Part shown: piece by piece, positions 26,129-34,685 of the stretch
Layout: every line of letters starts with the position of its first letter
How positions within the stretch are numbered: the stretch's first letter is position 1
DNA from: Flavobacterium noncentrifugens
Lineage (GTDB): Bacteria > Bacteroidota > Bacteroidia > Flavobacteriales > Flavobacteriaceae
Assembly (NCBI RefSeq): GCF_900100375.1
Contig: NZ_FNEZ01000001.1
Span: 736,394 to 800,393, forward strand
DNA: 64,000 nt
Reading direction: 5' to 3'
Translations under genes and position numbers: made by a program
The notes under the pieces: model-generated
Database searches by the model: none
What the model was told of the DNA's origin: nothing
What the model saw: the letters and a program-made list of their open reading frames with translations, nothing else

Positions 26129-26156
26129 ACCATTAAGGCATTAAGTTTCATTAAGT
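26129..26156. repeat. ATTAAG repeat, copy 2 (single arm, sufB-sufC gap)
   Basis: One arm only, AACCATTAAGGCATTAAGTTTCATTAAG read over 26129-26156, ending two bases before the sufB stop codon. The inverse arm is absent. Confidence 0.75.
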
Positions 26157-26157
26157 T

Positions 26158-27606
26158 TTATCCGACAGATCCTTCAAGCGAAATCTCTAATAATTTTTGT
26201 GCTTCTACCGCAAATTCCATCGGAAGTTTGTTTAAAACCTCTTTACTGAAACCGTTCACAATCAGCGCAATCGCTTTCTCTGTTGGGATGCCGCGTTGGT
26301 TGCAATAAAAAACCTGGTCTTCGCCGATTTTTGAAGTCGTGGCTTCGTGTTCGATTTTTGCAGACGGATTTTTGCTTTCGATGTACGGAAAGGTATGTGC
26401 CCCGCAATTGTTTCCCATCAACAGCGAATCGCATTGTGAAAAGTTTCTCGCATTGTCGGCTCTTGCAGAAATTTGCACCAATCCGCGGTAGCTGTTTTGT
26501 GATTTTCCTGCTGAAATTCCTTTCGAAATGATAGTCGATTTGGTATTTTTTCCCAAATGGATCATTTTCGTTCCGGTATCAGCTTGTTGGAAATTATTGG
26601 TTACGGCAATCGAGTAAAATTCGCCCACCGAATTGTCTCCTTTTAATATGCATGACGGATATTTCCACGTTACAGCTGATCCGGTTTCAACTTGTGTCCA
26701 CGAAATTTTTGCATTTTTCTCACAGATTCCGCGTTTGGTCACGAAATTATACACGCCGCCTTTTCCTTCTTTATTTCCTGGATACCAATTTTGAACCGTT
26801 GAATATTTAATTTCGGCATTGTCCATTGCGATCAATTCGACAACGGCTGCGTGCAACTGGTTTTCGTCGCGGCTTGGCGCGGTGCAACCTTCGAGATACG
26901 ACACATAACTGCCTTCGTCGGCAATCACCAAAGTTCTTTCAAATTGACCTGTTCCGGCCTGGTTGATTCGGAAATAAGTTGATAGTTCCATCGGGCAGCG
27001 CACGCCTTTCGGAATGTAGCAAAACGAACCATCAGAGAAGACAGCCGAATTTAATGCGGCGTAAAAATTGTCTTTTTGAGGAACAACAGTGCCAAGATAT
27101 TTTTTAACCAGTTCCGGATGTTCTTTGATCGCTTCAGAAATCGGGCAAAAAATAATGCCTTTTTCCGATAAGGTTTTTTTGAAAGTCGTTGCAACAGAAA
27201 CCGAATCAACGACAATATCCATCGCGACATTGTTCATCATTTTTTGTTCGTCGATCGAGATTCCGAGTTTTTTGTACATCGCCAACAATTCGGGATCTAC
27301 ATCGTCTAAAGTTTTTGTAGGATCGGACTTTTTGGGCGCTGAATAATACGAAATCGCCTGAAAGTCGGGTTTTACGTAATTGACGTTGGCCCATTCCGGT
27401 TCTTTCATTTCTTTCCACGCGCGAAACGCCTCAATGCGCCAGTCGGTCATCCATTGCGGCTCTTCCTTTTTGAGGGAAATCGCGCGAACGATGTCTTCAT
27501 TTAAGCCAATCGGAAACGTTTCTGAATCGAGATCGGTGTAAAATCCGTACTCGTATTCTTTATTTTCGAGCTCGATTTTTAAATCGTCTTCGGTGTATTT
27601 TGACAT
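26158..27606 (-). CDS. sufB: SufB, Fe-S cluster scaffold
   Basis: Started at [16 protein letters not shown], the protein has 482 residues, the usual length; a longer start would add 15 residues over the iscA gap. Key segments are '[18 protein letters not shown]', '[15 protein letters not shown]', '[28 protein letters not shown]', '[20 protein letters not shown]' and '[21 protein letters not shown]'. The last holds the conserved Cys-Asp and Cys-Gly-Ala-His region where the cluster is built. SufB with SufD and SufC forms the main scaffold that receives sulfur from SufS/SufE. It lies 20 bases after iscA. Confidence 0.97.
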   Translation of the reverse strand: MSKYTEDDLKIELENKEYEYGFYTDLDSETFPIGLNEDIVRAISLKKEEPQWMTDWRIEAFRAWKEMKEPEWANVNYVKPDFQAISYYSAPKKSDPTKTLDDVDPELLAMYKKLGISIDEQKMMNNVAMDIVVDSVSVATTFKKTLSEKGIIFCPISEAIKEHPELVKKYLGTVVPQKDNFYAALNSAVFSDGSFCYIPKGVRCPMELSTYFRINQAGTGQFERTLVIADEGSYVSYLEGCTAPSRDENQLHAAVVELIAMDNAEIKYSTVQNWYPGNKEGKGGVYNFVTKRGICEKNAKISWTQVETGSAVTWKYPSCILKGDNSVGEFYSIAVTNNFQQADTGTKMIHLGKNTKSTIISKGISAGKSQNSYRGLVQISARADNARNFSQCDSLLMGNNCGAHTFPYIESKNPSAKIEHEATTSKIGEDQVFYCNQRGIPTEKAIALIVNGFSKEVLNKLPMEFAVEAQKLLEISLEGSVG

Positions 27607-27626
27607 ATTTATTTTTTTGAGATCAC

Positions 27627-27956
27627 TTATAGCGAAAATGATTCGCCACAACCACAGGTCCTGCTTGCATTCGGATTGTTAAAAACAAATCCTTTGCCAT
27701 TCAATCCGCCCGAAAATTCCAAAACAGTTCCCGCCAAATACAGGAAAGATTTTTTTTCTACGGCAATCTTTACGTTATTATCTTCGAAGACTTTGTCATT
27801 TTCACCCAGTTCTTTGTCAAATTTCAATTCGTATGACAAACCGGAGCAGCCGCCGCTTTTTACGCCCACACGAACGTAATCCTGCGCTGCATCAAAACCA
27901 TCGTCTTTCATCATGTCGACGATTTTTTTACTTGCTGTATCTGATACTTTTATCAT
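27627..27956 (-). CDS. A-type Fe-S carrier protein (HesB/IscA/SufA)
   Basis: The 109-residue protein (start [11 protein letters not shown]; a Met two codons upstream is possible) is an A-type carrier. It has '[10 protein letters not shown]' with the first conserved Cys and ends '[11 protein letters not shown]' with the CxC pair. These three Cys bind an iron-sulfur cluster or iron and pass it to target proteins. It is first in the sufABCD group, likely expressed from the TATCTTTG promoter 65 bases upstream. The family includes IscA, SufA and ErpA; the neighbourhood makes a SufA-type role likely, but the name is not certain. Confidence 0.93.
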   Translation of the reverse strand: MIKVSDTASKKIVDMMKDDGFDAAQDYVRVGVKSGGCSGLSYELKFDKELGENDKVFEDNNVKIAVEKKSFLYLAGTVLEFSGGLNGKGFVFNNPNASRTCGCGESFSL

Positions 27957-28020
27957 AGCCAATAGGGTTTTTGTCTAAATTATTTGCGCTTTGGCTTTTC
28001 AGCCTGTCGCATTCAATCCG

Positions 28021-28028
28021 CAAAGATA
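28021..28028 (-). promoter_or_regulatory. Promoter -7 element of the suf operon (TATCTTTG)
   Basis: The minus strand reads TATCTTTG, followed by GCGG, 65 bases before the iscA start codon. A TTG lies 24 bases upstream. The leader between promoter and gene can form a small GGCT/AGCC hairpin with a GAAA loop (27992-28003). Confidence 0.7.
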
Positions 28029-28178
28029 TTACATAAAAAGCTTTTTGCCGCACAACCTAACATTTTTATAACGGATGAACGGATAGAAATTTCTTATTCG
28101 TTCCGATTTTTGACTGTGGATTTTATAAATTGCAACTTCTTTTAATCCTCAAATTTTTTGAATCTTTAAATTCTACGA

Positions 28179-29036
28179 ATGAAACTATATCCTATTGAAG
28201 CAGGAAATTTTAAACTCGACGGCGGCGCGATGTTCGGCGTGGTGCCAAAAACCATCTGGAACAAAACCAATCCCGCCGACGAAAACAACCTTATCGACAT
28301 TGCCGCCAGATGTTTGCTAATCGAAGATGGAAACCGGTTGATTTTAATCGATACCGGAATGGGAAACAAGCAATCGGAGAAATTTTTTGGCTATTATTCG
28401 CTTTGGGGAAACCATTCAATCGACAAATCATTAGAAAAAAACGGTTTTCACCGAAATGACATTACCGATGTTTTTATGACACACCTGCATTTCGACCATT
28501 GCGGCGGAAGCGTACAATGGAATTCAGATAAAACCGGATATGAAGTCGCTTTTAAAAACGCGAAATTCTGGACGAATGACAACCATTGGGATTGGGCAAC
28601 GAAACCAAATCCGCGTGAAAAAGCCTCGTTTTTATCCGAAAATATTCTGCCAATGCAGGAAAGCGGCCAACTGAATTTCATCAAACGCCCCGAAAATGAT
28701 TTTCTTCCAGAGTCAGAACTCGGTTTCGGAATTTTCTTCGCCGACGGCCACACCGAAAAAATGATGATCCCAAAAATCAAATACAACGACACAACCATTT
28801 GCTTTATGGCCGATTTGTTGCCAACTGCCGGGCACATTCCGCTGCCGTATGTCATGGGTTACGACACGCGCCCGCTTCTAACTTTGCCCGAAAAAGCAAA
28901 ATTCTTAACCGAAGCAGCCGACAACAATTATTACCTCGTTCTCGAACACGATGCTCATAATGAAATCATTACCGTCGAGAATACCGAGCGCGGTGTTCGG
29001 TTAAAAGAGGTTTTTGAATGCGGGGAAATTTTCTAA
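28179..29036 (+). CDS. Metallo-beta-lactamase-fold hydrolase
   Basis: The 285-residue cytoplasmic protein shows the metallo-beta-lactamase fold: 'LILIDTGMGNKQSEKFF', the metal-binding 'THLHFDHCGG' (HxHxDH), a further His in 'ADGHTEKMM', the Asp of 'CFMADLLPTAGHIP', and a last His in 'LEHDAHNEI'. Two metal sites are complete. Members cleave lactones, thioesters, sulfates or nucleic acids; the closest in build are the AHL-lactonase-like and YtnP-like groups, but the substrate is unknown. It is a single gene divergent from the suf operon. A quorum-quenching role is only a guess and no partner genes support it. Confidence 0.88.
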   Translation: MKLYPIEAGNFKLDGGAMFGVVPKTIWNKTNPADENNLIDIAARCLLIEDGNRLILIDTGMGNKQSEKFFGYYSLWGNHSIDKSLEKNGFHRNDITDVFMTHLHFDHCGGSVQWNSDKTGYEVAFKNAKFWTNDNHWDWATKPNPREKASFLSENILPMQESGQLNFIKRPENDFLPESELGFGIFFADGHTEKMMIPKIKYNDTTICFMADLLPTAGHIPLPYVMGYDTRPLLTLPEKAKFLTEAADNNYYLVLEHDAHNEIITVENTERGVRLKEVFECGEIF

Positions 29037-29155
29037 ATTTGGATTTCTGTCAAATTACAATCGGTATTTTGTACAATTTCAGAGTTACGGTTAATGCAAT
29101 CAACTTCGGCAAGGGTTCGTAAATCGTTCTAAAACCGTAAATTAAATGTTAATTA

Positions 29156-29187
29156 TTGTGCCGTGTAACAAACTCGGACTATTTTTG
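29156..29187 (+). promoter_or_regulatory. Promoter of the subtilase gene (TTG-N21-TATTTTTG)
   Basis: TTG at 29156-29158 and TATTTTTG at 29180-29187 fit the Bacteroidetes -33/-7 pattern with 21-base spacing, 23 bases before the ATG. Confidence 0.7.
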
Positions 29188-29210
29188 ACCTATTCAAAAA
29201 ATTCATACAG

Positions 29211-30809
29211 ATGAAATTACTTAAGCCAATTGGCCTTACCGCTTTTGCGATGTTAGCATTAGCGGGCTGCGGAACTTCAAAGATGGTAGCTACCAATCCC
29301 GCAAATATTGACAAAATCCCTTTAAAGATCAGCCCGATAAATGAAAACGACCTCAAGCGCTGGAGCAATCTCGACCTTGTGAAAGATACCGTTCCGGGAA
29401 TGAGTGTTGATAAGGCTTACGCCGAATTGATCAAAAACAAAAAAGGTGTGAAGGTCATTGTTGGTATTGTCGATTCTGGTGTGGATATCGAGCATGAAGA
29501 TCTGAAAGGCATGATCTGGACAAACACCAAAGAAATTCCCGGAAACGGAATCGACGACGACAAAAACGGTTACATAGACGACGTTCACGGCTGGAATTTC
29601 CTTGGAGACGCCGATAATGAAAACCTCGAACTCGTTAGAATCCTTAAAAAAGGCGACGACGGTTCTATAACCTACAAAAAAGCCAAAGCCGATTACGATA
29701 AAAAGAACGAAGAAGCGCTTGGCAGCAAACAACAGGTCGATTTTATTTTCAAGGCCAAAGACAAAGTCGCGGCTTACCTAAAAAAAGACAATTACACACT
29801 TGATGAAGTCAAAGCGATTACAACTACTGACGGCGCATTGATGCAAAGCAAACAAGTCATGATGAGCGTTATCGGGCAAACCGGCCCGGATTTCAATTCT
29901 GATCTGAATGACTACAAAAACCAGGTGTACGACCAATTGAACTACAACCTGAACCTCGAATTCAGCGGACGCAAAACCGGCGACAATCCCGATACGATGG
30001 ATAACAAATTCTACGGAAACAATACCGTTTGGGGCCCCGCAAAAGACGGCGCACTTCACGGAACGCACGTTTCAGGAATCATTGCGCAAATTCGTGGCAA
30101 CAAACTTGGAAGCGATGGTGTAACCAATAACGCACAGATTATGGCCGTTCGCGCAGTTCCAAATGGCGACGAATATGACAAAGACATTGCATTGGCGATT
30201 CGTTATGCAGTCGATAATGGCGCAAAAGTTGTCAACGGAAGTTTCGGAAAATACTTTTCGCCACATAAAGAATGGGTTTACGACGCCATCAAATATGCGG
30301 CAAGCAAGGACGTTTTAATCGTAACTGCTGCAGGAAACGACGGACTTGATATCGACCTCATCGAAAACAAAAGCTATCCGAACGATTCGCAAGACAATAC
30401 GACTGAAGTCGCTAACAATTACATCACTGTTGGCGCATTGAACACGACTTATGGCTCTGGTTTGGTGGCGAATTTCTCCAATTACGGAAGCAAAAACGTC
30501 GATCTTTTCGCTCCGGGAACAAAAATCTACGCAACCGTTCCGAACAATTTATACAAATTCGAACAGGGAACATCGATGGCATCGCCGGAAGTTGCCGGAG
30601 TTGCTGCATTGGTGCGTTCCTATTATCCAGATTTAACAGCAGCCCAGGTCAAACAAATCCTGATGGATTCGGGAACGCCAACAACAACTGTAGTCACATT
30701 GGGTGAAAAAGAAGAAAAACGCCCGTTCACAAACGCTTCAAAATCGGGGAAAATGGTCAACGCTTACAATGCTTTGGTTATGGCTTCAAAGATCTCTAAG
30801 AAAAAATAA
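29211..30809 (+). CDS. Subtilase-family (S8) peptidase, lipoprotein
   Basis: The 532-residue protein has a lipoprotein signal ending LALAGC (Cys20). The catalytic triad of subtilases is complete: Asp88 in 'IVDSGVDIEHED', His283 in 'HGTHVSGI' and Ser455 in 'GTSMASPEVAG'. The oxyanion Asn is in 'VTAAGNDG'. It differs from simple subtilisins by a ~195-residue segment between Asp and His (about 30 in subtilisin) that is charged and helical in places, starting 'GNGIDDDKNGYIDDVHGWNF', a possible Ca-binding loop. The family digests proteins outside the cytoplasm; here the lipid anchor would hold it at a membrane. It is read from a TATTTTTG promoter and followed by a terminator and an M1 peptidase gene. 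No C-terminal secretion domain is present. Confidence 0.95.
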   Translation: MKLLKPIGLTAFAMLALAGCGTSKMVATNPANIDKIPLKISPINENDLKRWSNLDLVKDTVPGMSVDKAYAELIKNKKGVKVIVGIVDSGVDIEHEDLKGMIWTNTKEIPGNGIDDDKNGYIDDVHGWNFLGDADNENLELVRILKKGDDGSITYKKAKADYDKKNEEALGSKQQVDFIFKAKDKVAAYLKKDNYTLDEVKAITTTDGALMQSKQVMMSVIGQTGPDFNSDLNDYKNQVYDQLNYNLNLEFSGRKTGDNPDTMDNKFYGNNTVWGPAKDGALHGTHVSGIIAQIRGNKLGSDGVTNNAQIMAVRAVPNGDEYDKDIALAIRYAVDNGAKVVNGSFGKYFSPHKEWVYDAIKYAASKDVLIVTAAGNDGLDIDLIENKSYPNDSQDNTTEVANNYITVGALNTTYGSGLVANFSNYGSKNVDLFAPGTKIYATVPNNLYKFEQGTSMASPEVAGVAALVRSYYPDLTAAQVKQILMDSGTPTTTVVTLGEKEEKRPFTNASKSGKMVNAYNALVMASKISKKK

Positions 30810-30825
30810 TCACAATTTACTATTG

Positions 30826-30853
30826 AAATGGAAGGTTCGCGCCTTCCATTTTT
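30826..30853 (+). terminator. Intrinsic terminator after the subtilase gene
   Basis: The stem AAATGGAAGG / CCTTCCATTT with a 6-base loop and T tail lies 16 bases after the stop and 13 bases before the next gene. The M1 peptidase gene therefore depends on read-through or its own start signals. Confidence 0.8.
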
Positions 30854-30865
30854 ATATCCAATCGT

Positions 30866-32752
30866 ATGAAAAAACTTTTTTTATTTTCTGTATTTGCTTT
30901 GGGATTGAACGCTGTTTCGGCACAAAGCACTGGCTATTGGCAGCAGCATGTGGACTACAAAATGGATGTCGTCATGGATGTCAAAAGCTACCAATACAAA
31001 GGCAAGCAGCAATTGGTTTACACCAACAATTCGACCGATACTTTACGACGCGTTTATTTTCATTTGTTCAACAATGCGTTTCAGCCTGGAAGCGAAATGG
31101 CGACACGTTTGAGCACTATTGCCGATCCCGATGGCCGAATGGTTATCAAGTCAAAAATAGACGGAAAGGAAATCAAAACGAACAGGATCAATGAATTGAA
31201 AACCAATGAAATCGGCTATTTAAAAGTATCGAATTTCAAACAAGATGGCATCGAATCGCAGACAAAAGTAGCGGGAACGATTCTCGAAGTCACGTTGGCC
31301 AAACCGATTTTACCGAATTCAAAAACAACATTTACATTGGATTTTGACGGACAATCTCCGCTACAAATCCGCCGTTCAGGACGCAACAATTCCGAAGGTG
31401 TCGAATTTTCAATGGCGCAATGGTATCCGAAAATGGCCGAATTCGATTTTGAAGGCTGGCACGCCGATCCATACATTGCACGCGAATTTCACGGTGTTTG
31501 GGGAAATTTCGACGTCAATATCACGATTGATAAAGATTACGTTCTTGGCGGAAGCGGTTACCTGCAAAATAAAAACGAGATCGGGCACGGTTATGAAGAT
31601 GCTGGCGTTACAGTAACTTATCCGAAAAAAGCAAAAACTTTGACCTGGCATTTTATCGCGCCTGAAGTGCATGATTTTACTTGGGCAGCGGATAAAAATT
31701 ACCTGCACGATAAAATTGTTGGACCAAATAATGTCGAATTGCATTTCCTGTACAAAAACAATCCGAAGATCATCGATAACTGGAAAAAGATCGAGCCAAA
31801 AACAGCGGAATTGATGGATTTTTACAACAAAACCGTTGGTGAATATCCATACAAACAATATTCTGTGATCCAAGGCGGCGACGGCGGAATGGAATATGCG
31901 ATGTGTACGCTCATTCTTGGAGAAGGCAAATATGACGGCATTCTAGGAACGATAGCGCACGAACTTGGTCATTCGTGGTTTCAGCATGTCCTGGCTTCAA
32001 ATGAAAGTGAACATTACTGGATGGACGAAGGTTTTGCAACGGTTATCGAAGAGCTTGGAATGAACCATCTGGCAGAAAAACCGGTGGCAAATCCGTTTGA
32101 AAGTACGTATCGCGCCTATTACAATCTTGCAAATTCAGGCAAAGAGCAACCGCTTACAACACAAGGCGACCGTTTCGATGTGAACAGAAGCTACAGCATC
32201 GCGGCATATTGCAAAGGCGCAATCTTCCTGACGCAATTCGAATACCTCATTGGAAAGGAAAACCTGATGAAAACGATGAAGAAATATTACGCTGATTTCA
32301 AATTCAAACATCCGACGCCAAACGACATCACGAGAACAGCAGAACGTGTTTCGGGAGCCGAATTGGGTTGGTACCGAACTGATTTTGCCGAAACGACAAA
32401 CACGATCGACTACGGTATTAAAGAAGTTTCTGATAAAGGCGAAAAAACAGCCATAACATTAGAAAGAATCGGAAGAATGCCGATGCCTATTGATGTTGTT
32501 GTAGAATATACGAACGGCACAAAAGAATATTATTACATTCCGCTTCGCATGATGCGCATGCAAAAACCCAATCCGTATCCGGAAATGAAAAGGATTGTTC
32601 TGAATGATTGGGACTGGTCTTATCCGACATTTTCATTCGAAATTCCCAAAGGAAAAGCATTCATCAAAAACATCACAATCGATCCAAGCGGGTTGATGGC
32701 CGATGTGAAACAGGAAAATAACGTGTATCCGTTGATAGAGAAAAAACCATAG
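30866..32752 (+). CDS. M1-family metallopeptidase
   Basis: The 628-residue protein has a signal peptide (ending LNAVSAQ), an N-terminal beta domain, and the M1 aminopeptidase core. The exopeptidase motif is GGMEYAM. The zinc site is HELGH (His365, Glu366, His369) with third ligand Glu388 in 'WMDEGFATV', at the usual spacing. After about residue 470 a C-terminal beta region follows ('ERIGRMPMPIDVVVEY'). The enzyme removes N-terminal residues from peptides, probably in the periplasm, and fits next to the S8 endopeptidase as part of a protein-degradation pair. No T9SS C-terminal domain is seen. It ends at an 11-bp-stem terminator. Confidence 0.95.
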   Translation: MKKLFLFSVFALGLNAVSAQSTGYWQQHVDYKMDVVMDVKSYQYKGKQQLVYTNNSTDTLRRVYFHLFNNAFQPGSEMATRLSTIADPDGRMVIKSKIDGKEIKTNRINELKTNEIGYLKVSNFKQDGIESQTKVAGTILEVTLAKPILPNSKTTFTLDFDGQSPLQIRRSGRNNSEGVEFSMAQWYPKMAEFDFEGWHADPYIAREFHGVWGNFDVNITIDKDYVLGGSGYLQNKNEIGHGYEDAGVTVTYPKKAKTLTWHFIAPEVHDFTWAADKNYLHDKIVGPNNVELHFLYKNNPKIIDNWKKIEPKTAELMDFYNKTVGEYPYKQYSVIQGGDGGMEYAMCTLILGEGKYDGILGTIAHELGHSWFQHVLASNESEHYWMDEGFATVIEELGMNHLAEKPVANPFESTYRAYYNLANSGKEQPLTTQGDRFDVNRSYSIAAYCKGAIFLTQFEYLIGKENLMKTMKKYYADFKFKHPTPNDITRTAERVSGAELGWYRTDFAETTNTIDYGIKEVSDKGEKTAITLERIGRMPMPIDVVVEYTNGTKEYYYIPLRMMRMQKPNPYPEMKRIVLNDWDWSYPTFSFEIPKGKAFIKNITIDPSGLMADVKQENNVYPLIEKKP

Positions 32753-32778
32753 TTTGTTGGAATGACAAAAAAAACAAA

Positions 32779-32815
32779 AATCCCTTCTGAATTTTACAAC
32801 AGAAGGGATTCTTTA
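32779..32815. terminator. Bidirectional terminator (11-bp stem)
   Basis: AATCCCTTCTG / CAGAAGGGATT with a 10-base loop, a T-rich tail on the plus side and A runs on the minus side separates the convergent M1 peptidase and small secreted protein genes. Confidence 0.88.
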
Positions 32816-32834
32816 TAATCAAGAGTTAGATTGA

Positions 32835-33110
32835 TTATTGTGCAGGTTTAGTTGCATCTGATTTCGGTTTTTGGGCAGCTTGTTCTGCTGGTACGGTAGT
32901 GGTAGTTTCCGTTTTTGTGGCTGATTTTGCAGTACCGTTATCTGCACTTTTTACAGTCGTTGATGTTGTTGAACTTTCTGCTTTTTTAGCTTCCGGAGTT
33001 ACCGAAGTCACAGATTCTGTCTTGGTTTGTTCTTTAGTCGTTTTCTTCGCTTCCTGTGCTGATGCACAAACGCCAACCAGGATCATAACACTTAAAAATA
33101 AATTTTTCAT
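32835..33110 (-). CDS. Small secreted Thr/Lys/Ala-rich protein
   Basis: The 91-residue protein has a clear signal peptide (MKNLFLSVMILVGVCASAQ) and then a low-complexity tail of Thr, Lys, Ala, Ser and Glu with no predicted globular core. Length after cleavage is about 72 residues. It is not recognisable as a known family. Such linkers or surface-coating peptides occur in many Bacteroidetes. It lies convergent to the M1 peptidase, alone, with an AT-rich stretch upstream. It could be a real short gene, but low complexity makes homology weak evidence; the signal peptide and codon pattern support it. Confidence 0.7.
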   Translation of the reverse strand: MKNLFLSVMILVGVCASAQEAKKTTKEQTKTESVTSVTPEAKKAESSTTSTTVKSADNGTAKSATKTETTTTVPAEQAAQKPKSDATKPAQ

Positions 33111-33437
33111 CTTAGTGATTTTTATTAATTAAAAATATTTTGTTGTTGTAAATGACTTGTGATTTGCAAGGATGATGCCGTTGCAATTTAATGCCCGTCC
33201 AAACTATTGCTTCAGTCATAATTTTTAGAAAAAAATACTTTTAAACAACTGTTTTTAAACAACTTAAAAAATATTGACATTTATGTTTATCCCAACTTCT
33301 CTATGTCCGATGAATTTGCGAAAGTTGTGGAAAGCTGTAGAACGTCTTGTTAAAAATTGTAGAATTGTTGATTTTTTCCCAATTTTCCCATAATCCCGAA
33401 TGACTTTGTACCTTTGTCCACGCCCGAATAACAAAAT
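33111..33437. other. 327-base AT-rich intergenic region
   Basis: No gene is seen here. It holds a short direct repeat (TTTTAAACAAC at about 33240 and 33252), a TTGACA-like patch near 33276, and the rnpA promoter element at 33409. No rpmH coding segment could be read upstream of rnpA. Confidence 0.6.
33409..33416 (+). promoter_or_regulatory. Promoter -7 element of rnpA (TACCTTTG)
   Basis: TACCTTTG fits TAnnTTTG and is followed by a ~21-base leader to the rnpA ATG. Confidence 0.65.
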
Positions 33438-33809
33438 ATGCCTTTTACGTATCCGAAATCTGAAAAATTAAAAAGCCGAAAAACCATCGATGTGTTGTTT
33501 TCGAAAGGCAAATCGGTTTCAAAATACCCACTGCGATTGGTTTATGCTGAGGTTACAGATCAGGATGAAGTTTTGAAAACAGGCGTTTCGGTATCCAAAA
33601 GATATTTTAAGAAAGCTGTTGACCGGAATTATTTCAAGCGCGTGCTTCGGGAAACCTATCGATTGAATAAGCATCTGATCGAAATTGGCCCCGAAAAAAA
33701 ATACGCATTCATGCTGCTTTACCAAAGCAAAGACCGATTGACATACGAAGAAGTTCTGGCCAAAACCATTTCTCTTTTCGAAAAGTTTTCGGCTGAAGCC
33801 AATAAGTAA
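33438..33809 (+). CDS. rnpA: Ribonuclease P protein component
   Basis: The 123-residue basic protein has the RnpA pattern: 'LKSRKTIDVLFSKGKSVSKYPLRLVY', 'TGVSVSKRYFKKAVDRNYFKRVLRETYR' (the RNR-type motif reads DRNYFKR) and a C-terminal helix. It binds the RNase P RNA and helps remove 5' leaders from tRNA precursors. In many bacteria it is next to rpmH and near the origin; rpmH is not visible here. It is the first gene of a run with a DUF4349 lipoprotein, a CtpA protease and a tandem OmpA protein. It is the only gene for this product in the window. Confidence 0.93.
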   Translation: MPFTYPKSEKLKSRKTIDVLFSKGKSVSKYPLRLVYAEVTDQDEVLKTGVSVSKRYFKKAVDRNYFKRVLRETYRLNKHLIEIGPEKKYAFMLLYQSKDRLTYEEVLAKTISLFEKFSAEANK

Positions 33810-33875
33810 CCGATTGCTTGATCTGCGGTCGTATAATTTTTCAAAAGCAGTTTCGTTTTATAAAAAACTCCTGGT

Positions 33876-34682
33876 ATGAAAACTACTTTACCTTTTTTAA
33901 TTTTTTTGCTTTTTTGTTTTTCTGCTTGTACAAAACACCCATCTGAAGAGACTTACGACAGTAAAATCAGCTCGGTTCGTTTGCCTGCAAGCGATTTAAA
34001 AAAAGACAAGGTTGCATCTGACTCAGACAAGAAAATCATCCGCAACGCAAACCTGAAATTTCAATCGGAAAATCCCGAAGAGACATATTTGCAAATTGGC
34101 AAGACCGCAAAAAAATGCAATGCAATCATCGAAAATGACAACCAGGAAAAAAGCGACAGCGAAATTTCCCGGACACTTATCATTCGTGTTCCAAGCCAGA
34201 ATTTTGAGCCATTCTTATCGGAAATCGGAAAAGGCGTGGCTTATTTTGACACGCGCGAAATTACCTCAAGCGATGTAACCGAACAATATATTGATTCTGA
34301 AACCCGCCTCAAAAACAAAAGAGTGCTCGAAACCCGTTACCTCGAATTGTTAAAAAAAGCAGGCAAAGTTTCCGAAATCCTCGAGATCGAAAAAGAATTA
34401 TCAGACGTTCGTGAAGAAATCGAATCCAAAGAAGCACAACTAAAATACCTGCAAAGCCAGGTTTCGATGAGCGCCATAACCATCTCATTTTACAAGCCTG
34501 TTGCCCACGGAAACGGCGTCACGATTTCATACGGTTCTAAAATGTGGAATGCTGTCGCTGAAGGTTTTTACGGATTTTCAGGATTCTTGCTCGGTTTGCT
34601 TTATATTTGGCCTTTTATTACTATTTTAGTCGTCCTGTTTTTTGTTTTCAGAAAGAAACTCAGAAGAAGAAAAACCCTTTAA
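33876..34682 (+). CDS. DUF4349 lipoprotein with membrane anchor
   Basis: The 268-residue protein begins with a lipoprotein signal (LLFCFSAC, Cys18). It has a DUF4349 domain from about residue 45 ('IIRNANLKFQSENPEETYLQIGKTAKKCNAIIEND', 'RTLIIRVPSQNFEPFLSEIGK'), a charged coiled coil (about 145-190), then a hydrophobic segment near 225-260 and a basic tail (KKLRRRK). Lipid anchor and a C-terminal membrane segment would make it span the periplasm or sit at the inner membrane. The family is of unknown function. It lies between rnpA (66 bases) and the CtpA gene (3 bases). Confidence 0.82.
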   Translation: MKTTLPFLIFLLFCFSACTKHPSEETYDSKISSVRLPASDLKKDKVASDSDKKIIRNANLKFQSENPEETYLQIGKTAKKCNAIIENDNQEKSDSEISRTLIIRVPSQNFEPFLSEIGKGVAYFDTREITSSDVTEQYIDSETRLKNKRVLETRYLELLKKAGKVSEILEIEKELSDVREEIESKEAQLKYLQSQVSMSAITISFYKPVAHGNGVTISYGSKMWNAVAEGFYGFSGFLLGLLYIWPFITILVVLFFVFRKKLRRRKTL

Positions 34683-34685
34683 ATC

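Noticed and set aside
28179..29036. Antibiotic-resistance beta-lactamase
   Set aside because: The fold is shared by many hydrolases; there is no signal peptide and no resistance context.
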